From Podaxis mareebaensis (Eukaryota; Basidiomycota; Agaricomycetes; Agaricales; Agaricaceae), in NCBI GenBank assembly GCA_018524725.1, contig JAEUWP010000551.1, positions 186,001 to 250,000 on the forward strand: a stretch of 64,000 bases of DNA, given 5' to 3'. The notes below the pieces were generated by a model. It did no database searches and had not been told where the DNA came from. It saw nothing but the letters and a program-made list of their open reading frames with translations. A program made the translations under genes and the position numbers. Each line of letters starts with the position of its first letter. Position 1 is the stretch's first letter. Below are positions 35,901 to 46,863 of the stretch, piece by piece.

Positions 35901-36733
35901 GTTAAGTGGAGAGGAGCCATTACCCCGGTAGACATCATAACTGTCAACATAGGAAGGCCGAGTGTGTTGTGGAGAAGGTTGACGCTGCGGTGGCTTTCCT
36001 TCGTATTTACTGAAAATACATCATCCAGCTCCTCATCATTGACTGGATTGCTCCCCTATTGACAGTCTCTCGATGACGACTCTTTGCTCCTCACTAACCT
36101 CCCTCCGGGAATCAGCGTCTTTACTGTACTTGGCTGGTCCACCGCTCCAGTGGTTCCCGCCTTCATTCACGTTACAGTTCCCGAAACGAATGAGTCCACT
36201 CCGCCAAACTTTCATCCAGCATTTACGTGGTCGCGGGAACCACCGCATGCTGCATGGATTGACATAACCATGACACACATCCACGTATGCCGAGACCCCT
36301 GGCTACCACTGCTGAATGCCGTTGGGAGCGGATACGCCAAAAATAACCAGGAATCTACAAAGCCACCCACAATGAAGACCATGAAGAAGGGGTACAACCA
36401 TGTGGAATGAAACGGCCATTAACTGCGACCGTCCCCCAACATGTTGGAACAGCATGCTCACTGCTGGTATATGGCTTTCTTTCCGGCCAGGCTATCACCA
36501 TGTAACCGCGATAACTTCTCGTTCGGTAAGTTCAGGCCGCACTTTGAAAAGACATTTGACAGATTCCATGTTGTCTATCTCTTTAGTGATCGATTCACCG
36601 CTGGGTATTGAAACCCAGTCAAACACTCGACTTCCGCATAAAAAGGGAGCAAGGGGTACGCCACGTCAAAGTTTCCCTTTCACGACCCTCCTAATATTGA
36701 ATCTTGCGCGCCAGGTGTATACGATCCGGTATC
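35901..36733. other. Divergent intergenic region, mpdA to secreted protein gene
   Basis: No supported gene. A TATA-like CATAAAAAG at 36638-36646 lies about 90 nt before the secreted-protein ATG. Confidence 0.5.
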
Positions 36734-37980
36734 ATGCTCGTCAAAGTTTCTGCTCTGGTGGCTTTCGCCAATACCCTCATTAACGTCGTGCTATCTTCAC
36801 CAGTGTTTGAGACCAATGCGGAGCGAATGGCGCGTGGGCTTGCACCTAATCCTCCTGTGCAATTTGTCAGACGAGCTACTGCAGTCGGGGGTGGGCGCCT
36901 GTCTCAATAACAGCCCTTGCCTGATCTGACGCTGGACCGTTTTTCAATTAGCTGCTAAGCGCACACAACCCTCACCTAGGCCGCCCTCCTGGTACGCACC
37001 AATGGTTTGCATGAATTAGGGGAAATGTATTCATATGCCAATTAGTCACACTGGTAAGATTGAAGTCAGGCCGGGCGGATTCGTCAGAAACTGGGAGAAC
37101 GGTGGAGTGTAAGTCGCGCAGGACCTGGTACTTCGATCATTCATGGTTTCATGCTGGAGGCAGAAGCGGCGTCAACTTTAGCGGTGATCCACTGGAGGTC
37201 AAGGTTTGCAAGGTTGGACCTTATACCGACCGCTACGACATAATCGCTACGGTAAGTCGTATTCCGAGGCTGATTTCATGCTTGGACTCATAACGCACGT
37301 CACAGAATGCCGTCTTCCAGCCTCCCTACTACGTCGGTGCAAGTTCTGGGTTTTTCCCTGGGTCTCTAACTACGGGTAATCGAAGGTTCGCCTAGTTTTC
37401 TTTCTTTCCTTCACTTCCTGCACCTGCTCAAATACATCGTCCTCCACCTCTCGACAGCTCGGTTGCTTTCACCAACGTCCCCCGAAGTAAGAGGCTTTCA
37501 CCTCTAAGAGCAACAAGCCCGGATACTTATCCTATGTCACCTGCTATCAAACCTCATCTCACATAACCAGCCCCTCCCAACGCCCCTCCCACATTGATTG
37601 ATGGGAACTACTACGAATCTGCTATCTGGTCATACGACCCCGAGACCAAAGAGCTTTCCCGTACGTCCGATCGTTCTTGTTTCCCACTCCAAGTCCTCCC
37701 ATCCCTGGTGGAGCTGATACCTCGATTTTCTTTCTTCGCGTAGCTCAATGGATTAACCCTGATGGAAGCAAGCCTAACACCACGATTGCGTTCGACATTC
37801 GCGCGGTATGTTCTTCCTTCTCTTCTTCGACATCCCCTTTAGTACGTTTTCTTTCTTACAAGCGTATCACATCTATAGAATGAATTGTTCTTCGTCGGCG
37901 ACATATCTCAGTGGAACGTATCTGGATCATTTGCATCCGCTGTCGTGCGTGCCACTTTCACCTTCAAAGCCCCCAAATAA
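36734..37980 (+). CDS. Secreted protein of unknown function
   Basis: About 230 residues from nine exons with short introns. A hydrophobic signal peptide starts MLVKVSALVAFANTLINVVL. It is followed by a basic pro-region with VRRATAV and AAKR, which look like Kex2 sites. The mature part includes GKIEVRPGGFVRNWENGG, LEVKVCKVGPYTDRYD, AVFQPPYYVGASSGFF, NYYESAIWSYDPETKELS and WINPDGSKPNTTIAFDI, ending TFTFKAPK at TAA 37978-37980. It looks like a family of uncharacterised basidiomycete secreted proteins with beta-rich repeats such as AIWSYDPETKELSPQWINPD. I know no function. All phases close, which supports the gene. A host- or wall-directed role is only a guess from secretion. Confidence 0.75.
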
Positions 37981-38414
37981 CTCTAACACCCTTCTTCCAT
38001 GACAATAGCAATTTTATCTTGTTTAAACTTCTGTTTCGGACACAGTTGCGTCCACAACCATTTCCGAGGATGTTTCATGCTGGTCTCATGTTAATATCGG
38101 ACTTATTCACGAAATTAGTTCTTGGGTCCTTCCATTCCATTCCCTTCCTACCCTCCTTTAACGGTCGCAGTCTTCAGTAGATAATGAAAAGCACTTTCAC
38201 CCAGATACTCAGGATTCTGGTCCTCTCTATTCCGGAACGTTTCGCCTTCAAGCTCTGGGCTTGACAGTGCGGATGTGCTCAGATGTATCGATTCTGAATG
38301 CATCTTTATTTCCAGAACGAAACCAAGAAACTCATAAATAGTAAAATAAATTTACTTATGGACTTACGAACGAAGCGACTATTTCAAGCAACTTGAATAG
38401 GCCCTACAGCCCCT
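37981..38414. other. Intergenic between convergent secreted-protein gene and GH18 gene A
   Basis: No gene recognised; AT-rich near 38330-38360 with TAAATA runs that may serve polyadenylation. Confidence 0.45.
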
Positions 38415-39973
38415 TCACTCTGGGAATGCGAGAGAGCGAACGTCCTCGATCCAAGCTGCAGCGGCATCGGGGAACTCCCAAACCATAACACCTGCGTCTA
38501 TACACCGGGTTTCAAGCTCGTTAGCAAGTCTCCACATTTGAATTGGAACGGGCAACTTACTCCAGCCTTGGTTCTTCGCCTGCGACACACACTGTGCTAA
38601 GGTGGAAGTTGGCATAAATCCGTTACTAGCATCGCCGGCGGTAGCAGGCTTCCCAATTACGAGTTTCGAGAGGGGGATTCCGCTAGCTGCGATTTGGAAC
38701 AGGGCAGATTGAGGCCAGGTGCTAGAGGATGTGGTGAGCAGGCCAGAGCAGGTCGTGTATTCGTTCGTGCCCTCTGAAACAATTTGAGTATCGATTAAAA
38801 GGTGAAGCTTGGTGGAAGCTTACGATTGTAGAACTGGTATTGTGTCGCATTAGGTCAGAACGTGAACTTGGCAAATGAGGCATGGAGCTTACCTGAACGT
38901 TGTACCAGTCGATCAAGTTTCCAACGTTCCTGTGCACTGTGAGGTATGCACCTCCACCAAATTTGTTAGGAGAAAACCTGGTCCAATGTCAATAACGACC
39001 AGCAACCGATCAAGTTCATTGTTGACTGTACCACGGTGCAACAGCTAGGGGGGAGACGAGGTCAATGGGAGGTTACATATAACGCATGGGGATCGGGGAC
39101 TAACGAGCATGAGTGAGGATAAATGATCCTTGAGGAAGTTGGGCTCGAAGTTGCCTTGTGAAGTCAGTAAGCCATTGCTAGGTGAGGATTAATAAGAGTC
39201 CAATTGACACAAGAGGATGGTTCACCTCAGCCCTTCCGTCGCCTGCATTAATGGCATTGAAGTCCTTCAGTCAGGCACCACGTCAATATCCCTTCACGCC
39301 AGCACGAAGGAAGCACTCACTTCATAGTCAACATCGACACCGTCCAAGTTAAACTGTTTAACGAAGGCAGCCATATTGTTCGCGGTGGCGATGGGGTCAG
39401 CACCAGATGACGTCGGTGCATCGGTGGCACCAAAGAGAGAGACAATGATCTGGATACCGGCGGCCGCGTATTGGGATTTGACGTTGGCACGTTCTGCATC
39501 AGTGAGCTGCGTCCATTCAGCGGCCTATGGACAGGGCAAGTGAATGTTAGAAATGCTACCGGTGGTTCAAATCATGGAGGTTAACTCTTACTTTGTCGAA
39601 AGCGCCTTCCGTCAACAGGAAAGAAAGAGCGCTGTGAAAGGTTTAGTGGGCATGCGTTTGCAACGTAGCATTGCTAGATGACGAACAAAACGTTGTAGCC
39701 CTATATGCGGCAACCTCAGCAGGGGCGCATTCAACGACGAAATGATAGCCTCACCCGAACTTGGTCAACTGGCGGGGGTCCAGTCAAGCCAGAGACAAAC
39801 TTGTCGCTATAGATGACGAAGCGCGGAGCTGCAGGGACAGCGTTCTTGGCGCGAGTCGTCAAAAAGCTCTTGGCTGTGTCGGTAAGGTTGTGGGCTTCCA
39901 GGGGTATTGCGGCTGTAACCAAAAGACTGGAAAGTCCAAAGAGAAGGGCACCAATCCATTTGAACCCGAACAT
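38415..39973 (-). CDS. Secreted GH18 chitinase, tandem copy A
   Basis: Family 18 glycoside hydrolase that would cut chitin or related N-acetylglucosamine polymers outside the cell. About 370 residues; signal peptide MFGFKWIGALLFGLSSLLVT. The catalytic DxxDxDxE motif is DGVDVDYE in FNLDGVDVDYE. A 56-nt intron (39265-39320) falls right after the catalytic Glu codon, and DFNAINAGDG follows. Other blocks: SQYAAAGIQIIVSLFGATDA, PWFSPNKFGGGAYL, VGNLIDWYNVQ, IPLSKLVIGKPATAGDASNG, GVMVWEFPDAAAAWIEDVRS. It lies in the same direction as copy B 1.5 kb away, which shares every block. Wall remodelling or chitin feeding are the likely roles. Confidence 0.88.
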
Positions 39974-41493
39974 ATTTGATCTGGAGCAGTGTTCGTTTGC
40001 TCAAGCTCGTCCCAGGGGCAAGGTATAAACCTTGGAAGCTTCATGTCGTTCCTGAGCCTGGTTAAATACGCATTTCCGAGTTGTCATTGCGAAGGCTTGA
40101 GAAAGCGAAAGAGCCTGTTGTCTTCACGACCTTCCGCAAAGCCTGAAGGAGAAAGGTCGATAAGAGTCATCCATGTGGTCTCCTAACCAAAACACCTCTC
40201 TTGAGTACCCAAGGCGAAGAGAATCTCGTTAAGTTCATACCTCTTCATCAATCTAGCAAAAGAGCAGCTCCTCAAGATGGTAAAGAGACACGGCACAGCG
40301 CATATATTTGGTGCCGCTGTGAACATCTTCTGGATTTCGCAAGGTTCCAATGCGCAAAAGCACGGGCAATTGCGAGCATGCATATGGATCGAATGTTGAA
40401 CCATGAGCGTAGTGGAGATGGAAGGAAGGTTAAAATGCACGCACTTGATCAATCGGCTTGCCCGGGTTCCCATAACATTTGACTCTTGTTTCTAAGGAAA
40501 GTTTTATGAGGCATGGAGCACGAAGAATCGCGTGGTCGCGGAACGGATGGCTGGTCCGAGATAGCGAGAAATGTGGTCAGCAGACATCAGAATACGCAAA
40601 ACCCATACTGCGAGTTAGCGATTGGGAACGAAGGGACCAATATATGCATGATTGAACCAGTGTTTCTATGCACTTTCCCTTGACCCTCAATTCAGTAGTG
40701 GGATTCACTAGCAGTATGCGGAACTACCATACATGAAGTCCTCGACCGCCTCCCAGACAAAACGTCATGCGACGAGCAGACGTCAAATTGTACGCCGGTC
40801 GTTGGTAGTCGGCTCCTTGATTATTAGTCGGCCACGTAGGCCTATCAGTGTTCCAAAATGAGAAACACCAAGCGAAATCTTCTGCGGGAAGCAAAACAAC
40901 ACTGAGCACCACGAGCACTATCTTCTTACTCCACTTCATCGTGGTTTTCCCTAGTAACATTTCCTGATGAGAAGAAAGGCGCATTTGCGAGAACGGCGAG
41001 AGTGCAACACTATCGAGGGCACACGTATTTCCCTCGCCAGAGCTTCTTGAAACAATTAGCTGGAGCGAGAAGGAAACCTGAGCCAGTGTGAAATAGAAAC
41101 CAAAGGTTAGTGAATGAAATGAAGCCCTTGAATAGGAACCCAAGTTCTATTTTAATCGTGTGAGCCACGAGTTACCTGCTTCCAAAAATGGCGAACTGAG
41201 CTCCCGGGTTTTCGAGCGCTCTGCGCTTCGTTGGGAAAACTTGGTGCTGTAAACACTTGTTCTTGTAAATTCCTTACCTGATACTTGCGATCTGCGACAA
41301 CTCTGTGAACTTAATCTCTGACAGAAATCTCAAGGGACAAAAGAATGGGTGCGGCTTATCCTTTCAAAGCTCATGCCACAATCACAGTCAAGGAAGAAAT
41401 ATGATTTATCACGAGCACGAGTCATACGTGTCTTCAGGAAAGGGTGGTTCAGATATTCTACTTCATCCGGTCCCCCCACTACCCGAAGTCGGA
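39974..41493. other. Intergenic between the two GH18 genes
   Basis: About 1.5 kb. It holds the promoter of copy A, the 3' flank of copy B and one possible small secreted ORF (40724-40939). No chitinase remnant was recognised. Confidence 0.45.
40724..40939 (-). CDS. Possible small secreted peptide
   Basis: Seventy-one residues from ATG 40939. The start MKWSKKIVLVVLSVVLLPAE has the charge and hydrophobic core of a signal peptide. The rest is polar with several Trp and two Cys (CFSFWNTDRPTWPTNNQG, then MTFCLGGGRGLHVW). The frame stays open upstream to 41143 without homology. I do not recognise a family. It could be real, a last exon, or chance. Confidence 0.3.
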   Translation of the reverse strand: MKWSKKIVLVVLSVVLLPAEDFAWCFSFWNTDRPTWPTNNQGADYQRPAYNLTSARRMTFCLGGGRGLHVW

Positions 41494-43001
41494 TTACACA
41501 GGCCACGAGAGCGAACGAACAGAAGTGATCCAAGGCGAGGCAGCGCGGGGATACTATGCGGTTAGCAGTCACTTGAGAATCCAGCCTCGATTTCAAATCA
41601 TGCCAGAGAAAGTTGCGTACCTCCCATACCATGACACCACCGTCTAAGAAGAACACTAGTCAGCCACAATTCCACAAACGCCCGAAAAAAGATGTACTCA
41701 CTCCACCCCTTGTTCTTTGCCTGCTGCACACAAGTAGCCAAAGTCGAAGTCGACATGAATCCACTTGCAGCATCGCTGGCTGTGGCAGGTTTCCCGATTA
41801 CCAGCTTGCTCAACGGCACCCCATTGGCTGCAATTTCAAATAAGGCGGTTTCAGGCCAGGTACTTGACGATGTTGTGAGTAAGTTGGCGCAGGTGGTGTA
41901 CTCGTTGGCACCCTCTATTTAAGTTCGTCGGTTATGAAGAGATAGCTGAAGGTGAGGAGGCTTACGGTTATAGAACTGAACATTGTACCAATCGATCAGG
42001 TTGCCTACGCTTTGGTGGACCTTGAGGTAGCCACCTCCGCCCCATTTGTTGGGCGAGAACCTGTTACAACAGCCTCAAAACAAACGTCCATATATACTAC
42101 AAATGACCTACCACGGTGCAACAGCTATATAAATGACTTTTCTTAGGTTCATCCCAAAGGAGCGCATAACACGGCAACGTACGAGCATGAGTGAGGATAT
42201 AGGTTCCCTGAGGCAACTGTGCCCTCAACTGTTTCGTGAAGCTGATCAACCAGTTCTAACAAGCTCCGTGTCGTCAAACGTAGTCTCGCCTTAGTCAACA
42301 TACCAACATACCTCAGCTTTACCATTCCCGGCATCAAATGCATTAAAGTCTTCATAATCAACGTCAATACCATCCAGGTTGTATTGCTTAACCCAAGCTG
42401 CGAAAGTATTGGCAGTGGCAACGGGGTCAGCATTAATTGTAGTCGGAACGTCAGTCGACCCGAAAGCCGAGACAACGAGCTTGATTCCGGCTGCGGCATA
42501 TTGGGATTTAATGCTCGAGCGTTGGGAGTCTGTTAGAGTGGTCCATTCGTAGGCCTCAAGGTATCATAAGATGAGTGTCGTGTGGACAAGCATGGGTCAC
42601 AGGGCCGCATACCTTGTCCCATGCTCCTTCCAGCAGCAGGAACGAAAGAGCACTGCACGCGAGAAAAAGTGAGCATGCATACACTGATCACCACTAACCA
42701 TCATTCTTACAACACATTGAAACCCTGCGAACCCGCCACCGATATCAGCTTAACACGCCTCCGTCGCCATTAACTGCACAAAGAACCTCACCTTTATCTG
42801 CGAGACAGAAGGCGGCCCGGTGGTACCGTCGTATGCATCTCCATAAACGACGAAATGGGGCGCAGCGGGTGTAGCACGAGCGAGAAACTCTTTCGCTTGG
42901 TTATCCAAGCTGCTCCACACAGTCTCGTTGACCACAGCAGATAAGGCCCCGTGGATGGAGATTGTCAAGAGCGTTAAAAGGCCTGTCCAAGAGAAGAGCA
43001 T
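41494..43001 (-). CDS. Secreted GH18 chitinase, tandem copy B
   Basis: Close paralogue of copy A in the same orientation. About 380 residues; signal peptide MLFSWTGLLTLLTISIHGAL; ATG 43001 is preferred over the TTG three codons earlier. Catalytic motif DGIDVDYE in QYNLDGIDVDYEDFNAFDAG, here with no intron after the Glu. Shared blocks: SQYAAAGIKLVVSAFGSTDV, PWFSPNKWGGGGYLKVHQSV, VPLSKLVIGKPATASDAASG, STLATCVQQAKNKGWS. The last exon after VMVWE reads YPRAASPWITSVRSLSWPV and stops at 41494-41496. It has its own TATA box (43076-43085). Active-site residues are intact, so the gene is not a pseudogene. Confidence 0.87.
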
Positions 43002-45682
43002 TTGTTGCAAGTAATCCCAAGCGGAAAATTAAAACCGGTGAGAGGGTTCGAGAGAACACGGGGTCCGAAATATCGCTTTTATATACTGGCCGCACAAGAG
43101 GTAGAATACTTCTCGGAGGACGAGAAAAGCCCGAGCCACCAGCAGAAGTTGTCTTCTTCAGGACCAGCTGATTAGTCCAACGTGGACACTTTCCTTGCCG
43201 TCCTTGTCTGAGAATATGGTCAACGAGTAGTGTGGAGTTCAACGGCGTAAGCAATGGGAGAATCCTCAAACTGTATATTTTTGCAGACCTTCTGGGTCAT
43301 GCATACCAGTAGCACGCATTGCACATTATCGTGTATGCAGCTTAACGAGGTAACCACCACCGCTACGAATACCATGTGGGCTTCAAGAAGCATTATCACG
43401 ATAAGCATTTTGAGTTCTGGGGGATGGAGAGCATACGTGGTCGAATACGAGGACGGGAGATACATGTGCATCAGAAGTCGGACGCGAGTACTAGCCATAC
43501 GTATTGATGGAGGTATTCAATTGTGTTGCATACGAAGTTTGGTGGTCGAAAGGGTCAGTGTTGGTTAAAGTTGGGCCAGGTGACGTTGAGCCGAAGTCAT
43601 TACTCCTTGGATAGCAGGAAGCCGATAGAGCCGTATCTGGTAAGTCAAGTCCAATGCCTGTCACCGGCTGCTGCCATATCATTGAGCAGAAAGACCAAGA
43701 GCGTCCTTGAATCGGGAGTAGCAGATACGCCAAGAGAAGTACTCCCGTGGATCACCATTATGTTGAAGGGAGGTTTTGGGGTAGAAGGGATGTATGTGCA
43801 CCAGAAGTCACGCAGAGACTGCCATGTGTTGTATCAAGGTTCGCTCGTCTGAACGAGTCATGGTGGTTGAGTGTTTGAAGAAGTATATGTTGGTAGATGT
43901 TAGACGGAGTGACGTTCATCCGGTATTGTGGCGTTCGTGGTAATTGGAAGCAAATTGCACGAGGATAGATGAGGATCCAAGTTCAGCTGCGGAGGCTATG
44001 TCCGATGCTGAGCAACGACCGAGTAGTAGGTTGCACGGAGCCTGTCCTAGAGGTAGTGAGTGGTTGGAGAAGAGTTTCTTAGGCTTATAAAGGGGGGGAG
44101 CTGAAGCGAGTTTTACGGCGCTTCTAGGTAACACGATTCTTGATGGAAGATGTACTGTTGGCCCCACGCGGAGCCGAAGGACTACCAATGTTACGGAGCA
44201 GCGTAGGACCCAAGACATCTACGAGGGGAACCACAGAGCCTTGGGGATTACACGTTTCGGTTTAGCCCCCGTCTAGATATAGCCACACAGAAACTGAGTG
44301 AACCATTTGTGTCCAGTGCAGTGATAAAGGTGTTCAGAGCACCCACGCCGGGGGACAAAAGACCAGTTACTAACGGTGCGTTGTTAGTATCAGGGTGAAC
44401 CCGTTTATGTTTATGTTTTTTTTTTTCTGGCTGAGGACTGCGAGGGGCAAATAGCATGAAGTCAGAAACATCACACCCCATAGCAACACCATGTAGTTTT
44501 TACTTTCGCGCACTGTTGAAGCTGGTTCTGCCGAAGGCAGTGATCGTAAGGTCACAAAACCCATGTGGTTCCTAGCATCCCAGCATTAGAGTTAGATACG
44601 GTTTTGGCAGGACAATAGCCGATTTCCCAAGCTTCGGAGTTCACAGCATACCAGGCAGACCACGTGTCCTTTGCAGTTAACTGCGGTCAGCCATGCATAT
44701 GTACTCATGCGGATCTACTGGGTTAACTGTAGATGCCTGTTTAGGTACTTTTGAGTAGCCGTGCAAGGGACTAACTGGGTCATGCGCACATCGTGAATAC
44801 AAGCGAGATGGAGACGACATTGGCGCAAGGAGGTGCAGTATATATGTACACTTAGGCAAGCCATGAATCGGAGCCCATGATGCATGATACGTGAGAGGTT
44901 AGGGCGTCTGGGGAGACCGGCCGGGTTACCGGTGTTAGACAGATGTGGAGAAAAGCAAAGTGATTTCGGCAACTAAAAATACCAAGGGTGGGAGGTGATC
45001 AACCTCATCAGGGTTCCCTTCGGGTTGGGTCACCGAGTCTGGGAGTTGGGAAAAGCGGCGATCGGGATTCGGAACTGCTTGCCGATTCCAATTTTTGACG
45101 CTCAGGCGCTTGGGCTCGAATGAGTGAGGTAAGTATTGCTTGTGTTGAATGCGTGAAAAGGAACGACGATGGACGGTCATCCGTTTGATAGTTATTTCCT
45201 TGGCATGTCGGGTATTGTATCTTTTGTAAGGAGGGACAAGCGAAGAGGTTATCACCATTTTCCTCCTTGACGAGAGTGTGAATGACTGAGATAAATGGAT
45301 TGATGATCCACCCCAGGCGGAGGAGGAAAATTTCACTACTTCGATGTGACTTATTCATAGTGCTTGGAAAGTTTGGGAGTCGAGATGAGCTATACGGGGG
45401 GGACATGGGGTGCAACGTTTGCGATGTTATTACATATGATAATTACTATCAAGTTTTGTGTACTAGGTAAGGACTATTCCAACGGCATTGTTGGGCGTGC
45501 AGGGGTGATTAAGTAGTGAATATGGTGGGGACGACACGTGATTTCGATAAGAAGCGAGCCTCAAGGCGGGACGGACAGGACTTCTTGACACCCTTTATGT
45601 AAGGACAAGCAGTCGCCATTATTATATCTACCCCCTAATCTTTCATTCCTCCCCGTCGACCCTCTTCAGCCATCAATATTCA
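43002..45682. other. Gene-poor region, 2.7 kb
   Basis: The longest gap in the window. No coding family, transposase, LTR or tRNA was recognised. It contains a diverged pair of similar blocks (near 43456 and 43780), a T11 run at 44416-44426 and many stops in all frames. The left end is the promoter of GH18 copy B; the right end is the promoter of the next gene. Confidence 0.5.
43076..43085 (-). promoter_or_regulatory. TATA box of GH18 copy B
   Basis: Minus strand reads TATATAAAAG, 75-84 nt before the ATG. It is a near-perfect core promoter match. Copy A shows no equivalent in the same place. Confidence 0.6.
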
Positions 45683-46559
45683 ATGGCTTCTCACCTCTCA
45701 GACGATGCCTACGCTCCCCACAATCGCGCGTATCCAAAGTCCGTGTCCACTGGGTAAGCTTTCGTTCATTCGAGCTCAATCCATTGTCCGCTGACGGCGC
45801 TATGGGCGTGCAGGAAATTGGAGGCAGCGTTGAAGAGGGTCTCAAAAAGGGCCGCGCTGTACGAGGACCAGATGAGGGACTTAGAGGTATGTGTAGTATC
45901 CGAACCCTGGGTTTTCTGTTTGTCTCCAACACTCCACCTCTTACAGGCCAAGTTATCTCACCACCTTGGCGACTTTCGCAAAGTCGATAGCGACCTGCAA
46001 CAGGCATCGCACACCCTCCAGGTTGGTGTCCGTTCGAGTGTGTCGCGAAGTGTTGATGGCTAATAATATTACAGCTGAATTCAAAACGAGCGGATCGCGC
46101 TTTAGCAGTACAGGTGCCACACATCGAGAATGAGCTTGAGGATTCCATGGAGGCACTCACAAAGTTGGGAGGAGAACTCCCTGTGATTCGGTCGCAGGTG
46201 AATAGCATCGCCGATGTCTATTTGTCAGGTCATGAAACCGTAAGTCCTCGTCCATTTATACAATTTTGGTAACCGCTTGACTGACGGGCTGACTGGATAC
46301 CGTTCCTGAATCCCCTTCTTTTGTGCAGGCCAAGATACTCGTATCCGAACTGGACTGGCTCAACACAGACTTTTACGAGCGTTGGCGGCGCATCATTTTC
46401 ACCTCGAATAGTCCGGTTTCTTGGCGGTGGAAGGCCATCATGCGCTCTCTATTTGTTATTTCGTTCATGGTTTGCTTCTGGCTATTTTGGATTGCCACTG
46501 CTGGTGCATATCGTGCTCACAGACATAGACTTGTCTGGGGTGACAAGCTCATGTCGTGA
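45683..46559 (+). CDS. Tail-anchored coiled-coil protein, unknown
   Basis: About 200 residues from four exons; start ATG 45683 (MASHLSDDAYAPHNRAYPKS). Most of it is predicted coiled coil: KLEAALKRVSKRAALYEDQM, LGDFRKVDSDLQQASHTLQL, VPHIENELEDSMEALTKLGG. One strong membrane segment (SLFVISFMVCFWLFWIATAG) stands about 20 residues from the end and is followed by the basic tail AYRAHRHRLVWGDKLMS. That layout resembles SNAREs and other tail-anchored trafficking proteins, but no SNARE zero-layer was identified. It lies 304 nt upstream of VPS5 on the same strand. I do not recognise the family. Confidence 0.75.
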
Positions 46560-46863
46560 GCGTTCGTCGCTGGGGATCTGCCGTCGCGGTTTCCTCTAAC
46601 TTATCACATCACGGCATACGTATACCTTATGCATCGTTTTGCATTCGTTCGCTGCTTTATCGTAGTATCCCACTCATTCCTCACACACACTCTTGCTATA
46701 GACAAGCCAATCGTATCTTGTGATTTTGTGTATATTACTGTAAATATTGGGAATACTTACATCCTTGTACAAAAGGAATTTGATGGCTGAAGATCCCTCC
46801 TCCTTTTTCGGCATGTCCCTGACCGACATATCCACCCTCCGTTCTTGACAGCATACTACAGTC
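46560..46863. other. Intergenic: 3' flank and VPS5 promoter
   Basis: 304 nt between two genes on the same strand. Nothing recognised. Confidence 0.5.

Noticed and set aside
43002..45682. Degraded third chitinase copy or transposon in the gap
   Set aside because: I searched by eye for the GH18 blocks (DGxDxDxE, WYNVQ, VIGKPAT) and for transposase or LTR signs on both strands and found none.
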